This document shows positions 37,082 through 45,119 of a stretch of 64,000 nt of DNA, piece after piece; the first letter of the stretch is position 1; the number at the start of each line of letters is the position of its first letter. The position numbers were made by a program, and so were the translations under genes. The notes below the pieces were generated by a model. That model searched no databases. It saw only the letters and a list, made by a program, of their open reading frames with translations, and was not told where the DNA came from. Source of the DNA: Mogibacterium sp. (GTDB taxonomy: Bacteria > Bacillota > Clostridia > Peptostreptococcales > Anaerovoracaceae); assembly GCA_017431685.1 (NCBI GenBank), contig JAFRKO010000009.1, forward strand, positions 88,286 through 152,285, read 5' to 3'.

Positions 37082-37690
37082 TTACTGGTGCTCATCTAAA
37101 TACTTCTGGCGAAGCGTGCCGTCTACTTTCTTTACCTTTTTGCCATATGGCTGAAGCAGGTCATCGAGATCGTACTTGTCAAAAGGTACCAAAGCGTAGA
37201 ACTCACTGACCGATTCTTCGGTCTCGCCTTTCCTTCTCTCGATATTGACTACTGCATCGCCTTCGATCAGGATCACGCCCCAGTCATCGTCTCTATAGAT
37301 CTTTTTTACATTCTTATCCTTGATTATATATGTCCTGAGGGTCATGCCCTTCTGGAATCTGTAATACAGTGTGTCGTCATCAGTCTCGAATCTGGCATCA
37401 TGGAAACCGTAAAACGGTGCCTGTGAGAGTTGCTTCCCCTTTCTGGCTGCCAAAAATGCAAGCAGCGCGGTTGTCCATATGGTGAGGTGGAGAGGGAGCT
37501 GACTTTTCATTGTCGTACCGCCAAATTTGCCGTTGACATATATCATCGCAATCAGTCCCACGATAAGAATTACGAACGAAGTTATTGTATATACCTTGCT
37601 GCGCTCTTCGCCCTTTGCCCAATTCTGTTTTTTTATGTTAAGGATACTGAGATCGCCCGGATATACATCATTGTTAGGATCCAGTTTCAT
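37082..37690 (-). CDS. Small membrane protein of unknown function
   Basis: The product has 202 residues. Two hydrophobic segments (about 34-53 and 68-82) are followed by a soluble beta-rich domain with ARFETDDDTLYYRFQKG and WGVILIEGDAVVNIERRKG, then an acidic helix and a basic end. This resembles PH-like domain membrane proteins but no family is recognised with confidence. AAAAGGAG precedes the ATG at 37690. It is the first gene of a unit with the flavodoxin-domain protein. Confidence 0.7.
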   Translation of the reverse strand: MKLDPNNDVYPGDLSILNIKKQNWAKGEERSKVYTITSFVILIVGLIAMIYVNGKFGGTTMKSQLPLHLTIWTTALLAFLAARKGKQLSQAPFYGFHDARFETDDDTLYYRFQKGMTLRTYIIKDKNVKKIYRDDDWGVILIEGDAVVNIERRKGETEESVSEFYALVPFDKYDLDDLLQPYGKKVKKVDGTLRQKYLDEHQ

Positions 37691-37862
37691 GTTTAAAACT
37701 CCTTTTAGTTTTACTATTTTATTCAGCTGCCAACAGGCTGTGTTTTCTACTGATTTTTAACAGGTCGAGACACAGTTTACTATATATAAAAACTATTTGC
37801 AAAACCGTTTTGATTATTGCTTACAATCTATACATTTTTCTTCATAATGTCTTCACATTTTA

Positions 37863-37951
37863 TTGACTTTGCTTTTAAGATTGCTATAATCAGAATTAAG
37901 AAATTGTGTAATCATTCACAAAGTCATCACATAATGACCTTGTGGATGATT
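37863..37951 (+). promoter_or_regulatory. Promoter and structured leader of the TauE-like permease gene
   Basis: The 320-bp gap 37691-38010 is AT-rich. TTGACT at 37863-37868 and TATAAT at 37885-37890 are 16 bp apart. In the leader, 37910-37927 and 37934-37951 form an 18-bp stem with two internal non-Watson-Crick positions (one G-U, one A-C) and a 6-base loop. No T run follows. It could be a binding site or a regulatory RNA fold. The rest of the gap, upstream of the promoter, shows nothing. Confidence 0.6.
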
Positions 37952-38010
37952 TCGCAAGCACATATCTCAATTATTAATTAAATATCACTATATTTTATGG
38001 AGGTTGTTTT

Positions 38011-38937
38011 ATGATCGTATTAAAAGCTATTTCACTGCTCGGCTTCATTCTCTGCGTAGTCCTCATGATCAGAAAGCAGAATATGCTCAAAGCAAGTGAT
38101 GCCAAGGACCCTGATACAGGCCTGACTTTCTCGGAAACCTGGGCAAGAGGTCTGGAGAAGAAGAACCTGATCGCTACCATGATCATCGGTCTCGTAGCTA
38201 ACTTCTTCGATACTCTGGGAATCGGATCTTTCGCTCCATCGACAACAGCATTCAAGATGACAAAGTCTGTCGACGACGTACTGATCCCTGGTACACTGAA
38301 CGTAGGAGACACAATGCCGGTATGTATCGAGGCATTCCTGTTCTTCGGTTTCGTAGACATGGACATCCTGACACTCGTATCGATGATCGTTTCTTCCATC
38401 GCAGGTGCTTACCTCGCTGCGGGAGTTGTATCAAAATTCAACCGTAAGAAAGTTAGATACGCTATGTTCGTAGGTATGTTCATCCTCGCTACAGTAATGC
38501 TCTGCAAGGTTCTCGGCGTTGGCCCATTCGGCGAAGTCGGAACAGAGATGGGACTCAGAGGAGTTAAGCTGATCATCGCTATCGTTGCTAACTTCATCCT
38601 TGGAGCTCTCATGAGCATCGGCGTAGGTCTCTATGCACCTTGCATGGCTCTCTGCGTAATCCTCGGACTCGACACAGGCTGCGCATTCCCGGCTATGATG
38701 GGATCCTGCGCATTCCTGATGGCATTCGGTAATGGTCCTAAGTTCATCCAGGAAGGTCGTTATGACCCGGTTGCTTGCTGGACACAGGGTATCTGCGGAA
38801 CTGTCGGTGTATTCCTTGCTTACTTTGTAGTAAAGAGCCTCTCACTGAGAACACTGACGATCGTAGTAGTAATCGTCTGCTACATCACATCGTTCCTGTT
38901 CCTGCACGATGCTATCAAGAAGGGCGAGGCTGCTTAA
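38011..38937 (+). CDS. TauE/SafE-family membrane permease
   Basis: The product has 308 residues with about eight membrane segments. The two halves each have a Gly- and Ala-rich start (IGLVANFFDTLGIGSFAPS near residue 58 and FILGALMSIGVGLYAPCMAL near 200), the internal repeat of TauE/SafE permeases. Such proteins export or take up small organic or sulfur anions; the substrate is unknown here. GGAGG precedes the ATG. The gene has its own promoter and terminator. A LysR gene follows on the same strand and may control it. Confidence 0.82.
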   Translation: MIVLKAISLLGFILCVVLMIRKQNMLKASDAKDPDTGLTFSETWARGLEKKNLIATMIIGLVANFFDTLGIGSFAPSTTAFKMTKSVDDVLIPGTLNVGDTMPVCIEAFLFFGFVDMDILTLVSMIVSSIAGAYLAAGVVSKFNRKKVRYAMFVGMFILATVMLCKVLGVGPFGEVGTEMGLRGVKLIIAIVANFILGALMSIGVGLYAPCMALCVILGLDTGCAFPAMMGSCAFLMAFGNGPKFIQEGRYDPVACWTQGICGTVGVFLAYFVVKSLSLRTLTIVVVIVCYITSFLFLHDAIKKGEAA

Positions 38938-38984
38938 TCGGTTCGCTCGGTGAAGCAAATTGAAGGTTCAAATCTGAACATCTT

Positions 38985-39023
38985 AATACCGGCGGGGGGA
39001 CTAACACCCGCCGGTATTTTTCT
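38985..39023 (+). terminator. Terminator of the TauE-like permease gene
   Basis: A 12-bp GC-rich stem (38985-38996 with 39007-39018) is followed by TTTTT. Confidence 0.9.
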
Positions 39024-39115
39024 CAGAAGCTATGATTTGCTTTCTCTATGGCCTGAAGGGATTATTTAGGGACAGCCTATAGAGATAACAAATCTTTGAT
39101 ATAAAGGAATTGCAA

Positions 39116-39994
39116 ATGGATATTCTAAAATGTAAAGCATTTGTAACGGCCGCCAATGAGGGCAGTTTCACAGCAGCCGGTAAAATAATGGGATACACAC
39201 CATCCGGCATCAGCCAGCTGGTAGCAGCTATGGAAAAGGAATTCGGATTCTCACTTCTGGTACGTAAAAGCAACGGCGTTGTGCTCACAATACAGGGAGA
39301 ATATATCTATCCGCTTATTCAGGAATATATCGAGAAAGAAGCCGCCATTTATGAAGCGGCTACACAGCTGTCGGGCATGTACAAGGGCAACGTAATGATC
39401 GCTACATACGCGAGCGTAGCGGCTCATGCACTCCCTACCATAATCAAGGAGTTCACAGATCTGCACCCTTCCATCAACATCCAAATAGAAGAAGCGACCA
39501 AGAACAGGATCGAGAAGATGGTGACGACCGGTAAGGCAGACCTCTCGTTCTCGACAAGACTGTCCAATCCTTCTTTCGAGTGGATACCGTTCGCAACTGA
39601 CCGCATGGTCGCCGTTCTTCCTAAAGATCATCCTGATGCCGGGGGTGATTCCTACCCTATCGAGAAATGCCGCAAGGAAGACATTATCATGCCTAGCGAG
39701 GGCGATGATGCCGATGTCAGGGAGGTATTGAAAAAGCACGGCATCGTACCTAATATCAGGCTTACTACACTTGAAAACTTTACCGCTATCAACATGGTCA
39801 GCAAGGGGCTGGGCATCGGAATAATGAACGAAGGAATTACCCGTTACTGGCAGACGGATACAGCCATCCTGCCACTCGATCCGCCAACATCGATTGAGCT
39901 TGGCATATGTCTGCCATCACTCGAGACAGCAGCACCGGCAGTCAGAGAGTTCGTGAACTTTGCTGCAAGCAGAATCAAAGACATTTGCAGCTAA
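39116..39994 (+). CDS. LysR-family transcriptional regulator
   Basis: The product has 292 residues. The ATG at 39116 has AAGGA seven bases upstream. The winged helix-turn-helix is at residues about 2-60 (AFVTAANEGSFTAAGKIMGYT) and the periplasmic-binding-like effector domain at about 88-290. LysR proteins bind DNA as tetramers and respond to a small ligand. It lies after the TauE-like permease behind a terminator, so it is transcribed on its own. The target is probably the permease, by proximity only. Confidence 0.92.
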   Translation: MDILKCKAFVTAANEGSFTAAGKIMGYTPSGISQLVAAMEKEFGFSLLVRKSNGVVLTIQGEYIYPLIQEYIEKEAAIYEAATQLSGMYKGNVMIATYASVAAHALPTIIKEFTDLHPSINIQIEEATKNRIEKMVTTGKADLSFSTRLSNPSFEWIPFATDRMVAVLPKDHPDAGGDSYPIEKCRKEDIIMPSEGDDADVREVLKKHGIVPNIRLTTLENFTAINMVSKGLGIGIMNEGITRYWQTDTAILPLDPPTSIELGICLPSLETAAPAVREFVNFAASRIKDICS

Positions 39995-40011
39995 AATGCA
40001 AAGATTATAAT

Positions 40012-40044
40012 AAGGGCAGTGCCTGCAAACGGCACTGCCCTTTT
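40012..40044. terminator. Bidirectional terminator between LysR and feoB
   Basis: A 12-bp perfect stem (40012-40023 with 40031-40042) ends in TTTTC. Partial A content on the left side and a T run on the other strand allow use by the convergent feoB. Confidence 0.8.
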
Positions 40045-40061
40045 CTTCATTTCTTTTTTAT

Positions 40062-42422
40062 TTATCCGAGTCCAAGCGCAAGGCCGATAAGTCTCACTAC
40101 CAGTGCAGCCACCCATGCGATAGCGCACTGACAGATCACTACATACAGTGCCCATCCACTTCCAAGCTCTCTTCTGACCGCGGCCACGGCTGCCACACAA
40201 GGTGTGTACAGAAGGCTGAATACCAGCATAGATGCGGCAGCAAGCGATGAAAGCGCTGAAGCCACTCCACCGGCAAACAGAACATTCATTGTCGCAACTA
40301 CGCTCTCCTTGGCCATGAATCCGCTTATGAGGGCCGTAACTATACGCCAGTCTCCCAGGCCCACAGGCTTGAATACCGGTGCCAGAATGCCCGCTATCGA
40401 AGCCAGCATAGAGCTCTGAGCATCATCCACCATGTTGAATCCAAAGTTGAAGCTCTGCAGGAACCATACGACGATGGTAGCGATCAGGATCACTGAGAAT
40501 GCTCTTTGCAGGAAGTCCTTGGATTTGTCCCAGATCAGGTGTCCTACATTTTTAGCCGAAGGCAGCCTGTAATTAGGCAGTTCCATAACCAGCGGAACCG
40601 CCTCACCCTTGAAGACGGTCTTCTTCATCACGATCGCCGACAGTATGCCTGTCACCACACCAAGGAGGTAAAGTGCCGTCACTATCCACCAGCCGTTGCC
40701 CGGGAAAAATGCTGCTACGAAGAATCCGTATATAGGCAGTTTCGCGGTACATGACATAAATGGAGTAAGCAGTATTGTCATTCGCCTATCTCTCGAGCTT
40801 GGCAGCGTCCGTGTTGCCATTACCGCAGGTACTGTGCATCCGAATCCGATCAGCATAGGCACGATGCTTCGTCCTGAAAGGCCTATCTTCCGCAGAGGCT
40901 TGTCCATCACGAAAGCGACCCTCGCTATATATCCGCTGTCCTCAAGCAATGACAGGAAGAAGAACATAGTTACGATTATAGGCAGAAAGCTCAGTACACT
41001 TCCAACGCCCTCGAATATGCCGTTCATCACAAGACTGCTGATAGCGTGATTCACATTTCCTGCGGTCATTGCGTTTTCGACCGATGTGCCCAGCACATCT
41101 ATTCCTTTTTCCAGCAGGTCCTGCAGGAAAGGTCCTATCACTGCAAAGGTCAGGAAGAATACTGCTGCCATTACCGCAATGAATACCGGTATGGCAGTAT
41201 ACTTGCCCGTCAGGACATTGTCATATTTGCTGCTCCTGATGTGCTCTTTGCTTTCTCTTGGTCTTTTAATGCATCGGTCGCATACTTTATATATGAAAGA
41301 GTAGCGCATGTCCGCCATTGCGGCGCTTCTGTCGATTCCCCTCTCTCTTTCCATCTGCAGAATCAGGTGCTCAAGCGTTTCTTTTTCATTTTTATCCAGC
41401 TTCAGATTTTCAAGTATGATGCTGTCACCTTCGATAAGCTTGGCCGCCGCGAAACGTACGGGTATGCCCTCTCTTTCGGCGTGATCTTCGATAAGGTGGC
41501 AGACAGCATGAAGGCATCTGTGAACAGCTCCTCCGTTCTCAGAGCTGTCGCAGAAATCCTGCCTTGCAGGCCCCTCCTGATACTTCGCTACATGAATTGC
41601 GTGACTCACAAGCTCGTCAACACCCTGGTTCTGAGCCGCGGATATAGGCACTACAGGCACTCCCAGCATCTGTTCCATCCTGTTGATATCGACTGAGCCG
41701 CCGTTGCCGGTCATCTCATCCATCATGTTGAGCGCCACTACCATAGGAAGACCCATCTCGAGCAGCTGCTCCGTGAGATACATGCTGCGGTCTATGCTGG
41801 TGACATCCAGTATGTTTATTATTGCCTTTGGCTTTTCATGGAGGACGAAGTCTCTTGATACGATCTCTTCACTTGAGTAAGGCGACATTGAGTATATACC
41901 CGGCAGGTCGGTTACCAGTGTGTCCGGATGCCCTTTTATCACCCCATCCTTACGGTCTACCGTGACACCCGGGAAATTGCCTACGTGCTGATTGGATCCC
42001 GTCAGCTGGTTGAACAGAGTTGTTTTTCCGCTGTTCTGATTTCCAACAAGAGCGAATGTCAGGGTGGTACCATCAGGAAGCGGATCTTCGCCTTCCTTTT
42101 CGTGATACCTGCCCTCCTCACCGAGTCCCGGATGCTCCGCCTCGTTCTCGTCGACGATCACCTCTTTATAGGCTCCGGCTTCATCATCAGTAATCAGTAT
42201 CTCAATATTCTCGGCTTCTGCCAGACGCAGGGTCAGCTCATATCCGTGTATGCGGAGCTCCATAGGGTCACCCATCGGAGCAAACTTTATGAGTTTCACG
42301 TGTGCTCCAGGTATTACTCCCATGTCAAGGAGGTGCTGACGCAGAGCGCCCTCACCTCCTACTTTTTCAATATATGCTGACTGTCCTTGCTTTATTTCAC
42401 TTAACTTCTTGATTTCGAGCAT
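40062..42422 (-). CDS. feoB: Ferrous iron transporter, FeoA-FeoB fusion
   Basis: The product has 786 residues. An N-terminal FeoA/SH3-like domain (about 1-80, with LLDMGVIPGAHVKLIKFAP) is joined by an acidic linker to the FeoB G domain. The G1 motif is VGNQNSGKTTLFNQLTG near 130, G3 is DLPGIYSMSPYSSEE, and G4 is NMMD. The membrane part with two Gate domains starts near 405 and includes GFGCTVPAVMATRTL near 535. It imports Fe2+ in a GTP-dependent way. FeoA is usually a separate protein; here it is fused. It follows pfkA by 19 bp with a weak ribosome site. Confidence 0.95.
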   Translation of the reverse strand: MLEIKKLSEIKQGQSAYIEKVGGEGALRQHLLDMGVIPGAHVKLIKFAPMGDPMELRIHGYELTLRLAEAENIEILITDDEAGAYKEVIVDENEAEHPGLGEEGRYHEKEGEDPLPDGTTLTFALVGNQNSGKTTLFNQLTGSNQHVGNFPGVTVDRKDGVIKGHPDTLVTDLPGIYSMSPYSSEEIVSRDFVLHEKPKAIINILDVTSIDRSMYLTEQLLEMGLPMVVALNMMDEMTGNGGSVDINRMEQMLGVPVVPISAAQNQGVDELVSHAIHVAKYQEGPARQDFCDSSENGGAVHRCLHAVCHLIEDHAEREGIPVRFAAAKLIEGDSIILENLKLDKNEKETLEHLILQMERERGIDRSAAMADMRYSFIYKVCDRCIKRPRESKEHIRSSKYDNVLTGKYTAIPVFIAVMAAVFFLTFAVIGPFLQDLLEKGIDVLGTSVENAMTAGNVNHAISSLVMNGIFEGVGSVLSFLPIIVTMFFFLSLLEDSGYIARVAFVMDKPLRKIGLSGRSIVPMLIGFGCTVPAVMATRTLPSSRDRRMTILLTPFMSCTAKLPIYGFFVAAFFPGNGWWIVTALYLLGVVTGILSAIVMKKTVFKGEAVPLVMELPNYRLPSAKNVGHLIWDKSKDFLQRAFSVILIATIVVWFLQSFNFGFNMVDDAQSSMLASIAGILAPVFKPVGLGDWRIVTALISGFMAKESVVATMNVLFAGGVASALSSLAAASMLVFSLLYTPCVAAVAAVRRELGSGWALYVVICQCAIAWVAALVVRLIGLALGLG

Positions 42423-42441
42423 TATAGAATCATCAGTACTG

Positions 42442-43407
42442 TTACATGCTCAGTACATCTACTCCTTTATACAGATCGTAGTCTATACCTTTTGTCATCT
42501 CAAGTGCTTCTGTAAGATCATAATGCACTATGTGACCGTCTCTTTCTCCGATAGCTCTGTTTCTGATATCGTGTCTTATAAGGTCTATAGCCGTCATTCC
42601 GCACTGGGTAGCAAGCATCCTGTCACGGAAAGTAGGCGAGCCGCCGCGCTGAAGATATGACAGCTTGATATAGTTTACACTTCTGCCGGTTCTTTCTTTC
42701 AGCCTTTTGAACAGCTCTTCATTATTTACATTATAGCCCTCAGCCTTGATAATAATGTTATGAAGCTTGCCGGATTCTATGCCTGCTGTAACTTTCCTGA
42801 ATACATCCTCAATGTCATCATCTATCTCAGGGAGCAGCACGCACTCCGCACCGCCTGTAATGCCGGAATAAAGAGCTATATCTCCGCAGTGACGACCCAT
42901 TACCTCTATGACGCTCGTTCTCTGATGTGAAGAGCTTGTATCTCTTATGCGAGTGATAGCGTCGAGTACGATATTTATAGCCGTGTCAAAACCTATTGTA
43001 TTATCTGTATATGAAAGGTCGTTATCGATCGTGCCCGGGATACCTATCACATCGACGCCAAACCTGTCGGACAGCGTTTTTGCTCCCGCGAGAGACCCGT
43101 TGCCGCCGATAACTACGAGGTCTTCGATCTTGAGGTCGCGAAGTGTCTTATATGCTTTCTCCTGTCCTTCTTCGGTCATGAACTCCTTACTTCTGGCTGT
43201 CTTGAGAATAGTGCCGCCACGCTGCAGGATGTCTCCGACAGATCTTCTGTACAGTCTCTCGACATCACCCTCGATCAGTCCCTCATAGCCTCTCTTGATG
43301 CCATAGACTTCCATGTTATAGTAGATACCATATCTAACGACAGCTCTTATGGCTGCGTTCATTCCCGGCGCATCTCCGCCGCTTGTCAGAACACCTATCT
43401 TTTTCAT
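42442..43407 (-). CDS. pfkA: ATP-dependent 6-phosphofructokinase
   Basis: The product has 321 residues, the bacterial PfkA length. The N-terminus IGVLTSGGDAPGMNAAIRA binds ATP and has the Gly that marks ATP use rather than pyrophosphate. GTIDNDLSYTDNTIGFDTA near 102-120 contains the catalytic Asp, and EVMGRHCGDIAL near 157 binds substrate. It phosphorylates fructose 6-phosphate in glycolysis. AAGAGG precedes the ATG. It lies between ridA and feoB on one strand. Confidence 0.96.
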   Translation of the reverse strand: MKKIGVLTSGGDAPGMNAAIRAVVRYGIYYNMEVYGIKRGYEGLIEGDVERLYRRSVGDILQRGGTILKTARSKEFMTEEGQEKAYKTLRDLKIEDLVVIGGNGSLAGAKTLSDRFGVDVIGIPGTIDNDLSYTDNTIGFDTAINIVLDAITRIRDTSSSHQRTSVIEVMGRHCGDIALYSGITGGAECVLLPEIDDDIEDVFRKVTAGIESGKLHNIIIKAEGYNVNNEELFKRLKERTGRSVNYIKLSYLQRGGSPTFRDRMLATQCGMTAIDLIRHDIRNRAIGERDGHIVHYDLTEALEMTKGIDYDLYKGVDVLSM

Positions 43408-43443
43408 ATTAATCCTCTTTATCTTCTGATCAATTTTATAGTT

Positions 43444-43812
43444 CTATGCCTCTGCAATGGCCTCTATTTCGCAAAGAACACCCTTAGGAAGGTCCTTTAC
43501 AGCAACGCAGCTTCTTGCCGGCTTTGAAGTAAAGTACTCAGCATATACCGCGTTGAATGCCGCGAAGTCTGACATTTCGGCTAAGAAACATGTAGTCTTA
43601 ATAACTTTATCATAGCCCGAGCCTGCAGCCTCGAGTATGGCTCCAACATTTTTGCAGCTCTGGGCAGCCTGTGCTTCGATGCCTTCAGGAACTTCTCCTG
43701 TCTCAGGATTTACCGGGATCTGTCCGGAAGTGAAGACAAATCCGTTAGTTACGAATCCCTGTGAGTATGGTCCGATTGCACCTGGTGCGTTCTTTGTTTC
43801 TACAACTTTCAT
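43444..43812 (-). CDS. ridA: RidA enamine/imine deaminase
   Basis: The product has 122 residues. It shows the RidA signatures APGAIGPYSQGFVTNGFVF at 9-27 and ARSCVAVKDLPKGVLCEIEA at the end, including the Arg (near 101) that contacts the carboxylate and the C-terminal Glu. It speeds hydrolysis of 2-aminoacrylate and 2-aminocrotonate, which are formed by PLP enzymes such as the threonine ammonia-lyase found elsewhere in this window. AAAGGAG precedes the ATG. It is 36 bp upstream of pfkA. Confidence 0.95.
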   Translation of the reverse strand: MKVVETKNAPGAIGPYSQGFVTNGFVFTSGQIPVNPETGEVPEGIEAQAAQSCKNVGAILEAAGSGYDKVIKTTCFLAEMSDFAAFNAVYAEYFTSKPARSCVAVKDLPKGVLCEIEAIAEA

Positions 43813-43917
43813 GTCAGTCTCCTTTCAGTATCAACATGGTCTCTGGCCCAAAGCCATTATTAGTAATCTTACATTCAAAACCGTTATGCATGCAACAATA
43901 CTTTGTCTCAGATATAT

Positions 43918-43950
43918 AAAAAAACAGACCTGCACAATCGCACAGGCCTG
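43918..43950 (-). terminator. Terminator of the XRE membrane regulator gene
   Basis: On the minus strand an 8-bp stem with one G-U pair (43950-43943 with 43932-43925) is followed by TTTTTTT. It starts about 20 bp after the stop of the regulator gene at 43971. Confidence 0.7.
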
Positions 43951-43970
43951 CACAACTTGCAATAATTTTT

Positions 43971-44969
43971 TTACTTTTTGTTCACCGCCCTTACTATTGC
44001 TTTCACGATCTCACGGTATACCATGAAGAGTACTCCGGCGATCGGCCATACGATCCATGTGGATTCCCAGCGGTTTGTAATGAAACTCCATCCCAGATAT
44101 ACAGCTAGGGCGATTCCCCAATAGATGCCGTCGTACTTCCCTGCCTTTTTGTTGAGCCTTGTATAGTCCCCCTCTTCGAGCAGCTTGTCATACCCGTCAT
44201 GTCTGATGCATGTGAGCACTATCATCTTGACTCCCATAGCTATCGTTATGATCATGGCATCTACACCGATGATAGGGAGCACATCCGTGTTGTTTGAGTA
44301 ATTGCTCATCGAGAGTATGAGCATCGGTATGGCAGCAATGATGCAGAGCATGATGCCTACTATAAGAAGGCGGCTGTGTTTCTCTGCGTACTGCGTACGA
44401 CGTTCCTTGGCCATTCCGCTTACTCCGTAAGCCGTGTCTATATCGATGTTCTCAAGGTACTCATACTGTTTGCCGTGCATACCGGTCATGAGGAATATAC
44501 CTACTGCCGCCGCTATTATTACGAGCAGAATCATTGTGCCTGCCATTTCGGCCACTGTCTCGTTCATTGAAATCTTTTCTGCTTCTGCAAGTCCGCCTGC
44601 CAGGATAAGAATGACAGGTGAAAGTATGCACATCATCACACCTGTAGATATACTTCTTGCCGCTTTCTCGTTATGTTCAAGAAACGCGTTGGCTTCTTCC
44701 ATGAAGACCTCTCTTACAGTCTCCTCAAGTCCGTTATCGACAGGAGCGACTTCAGGCAGCTGCGCTTCTTCTATATCATCTCTGAGAAGATAATCAGTAC
44801 TGACGCCGAACACCTCGGACATCTGTAATATCTTCTTCATATCAGGTACTGCCTGAGCGCCTTCCCATTTGGATACCGACTGTCTGGATACTCCGAGCTT
44901 ATCTGCAAGCTCTTCCTGCGACCATCCGTTTTTCTTTCTGTTTTCAATTATTTTATCTGCAAGAATCAT
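43971..44969 (-). CDS. XRE-family regulator with C-terminal membrane domain
   Basis: The product has 332 residues from the ATG at 44969, which has AGGGAGG upstream; the longer reading is rejected. The Cro/C1-type helix-turn-helix is at 8-60 (WSQEELADKLGVSRQSVSKW). After a linker, six or so hydrophobic segments run from about 115 to 320 (for example MMCILSPVILILAGGLAEA). This layout is common in Firmicutes and suggests a membrane-bound regulator of envelope stress or of its own gene. Palindromes of CAACC/GGTTG lie in its promoter region. It is upstream of ridA but separated by a terminator. Confidence 0.88.
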   Translation of the reverse strand: MILADKIIENRKKNGWSQEELADKLGVSRQSVSKWEGAQAVPDMKKILQMSEVFGVSTDYLLRDDIEEAQLPEVAPVDNGLEETVREVFMEEANAFLEHNEKAARSISTGVMMCILSPVILILAGGLAEAEKISMNETVAEMAGTMILLVIIAAAVGIFLMTGMHGKQYEYLENIDIDTAYGVSGMAKERRTQYAEKHSRLLIVGIMLCIIAAIPMLILSMSNYSNNTDVLPIIGVDAMIITIAMGVKMIVLTCIRHDGYDKLLEEGDYTRLNKKAGKYDGIYWGIALAVYLGWSFITNRWESTWIVWPIAGVLFMVYREIVKAIVRAVNKK

Positions 44970-45035
44970 TTGCCTACCTCCCTGATCTGTGAGTGTGTCC
45001 TTATCTGTTTGCACCTATAATCTACAGTTTCGGAC

Positions 45036-45082
45036 GGTTGCACTCTACCAACCGGGCTTTTCAATCTGTCAACCGGCGGTTG
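45036..45082 (-). promoter_or_regulatory. Cluster of CAACC/GGTTG palindromes upstream of the XRE gene
   Basis: A 13-bp palindrome (CAACC, GGC, GGTTG) at 45070-45082 and a second spaced pair, GGTTG at 45036-45040 with CAACC at 45049-45053, lie in the short gap ahead of the regulator. A minus-strand TTGACA box overlaps the first palindrome. This is the expected place for autoregulation. Confidence 0.5.
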
Positions 45083-45119
45083 CAAATCGCTCAAAACAAT
45101 TGGAAATACTGAATATTCT

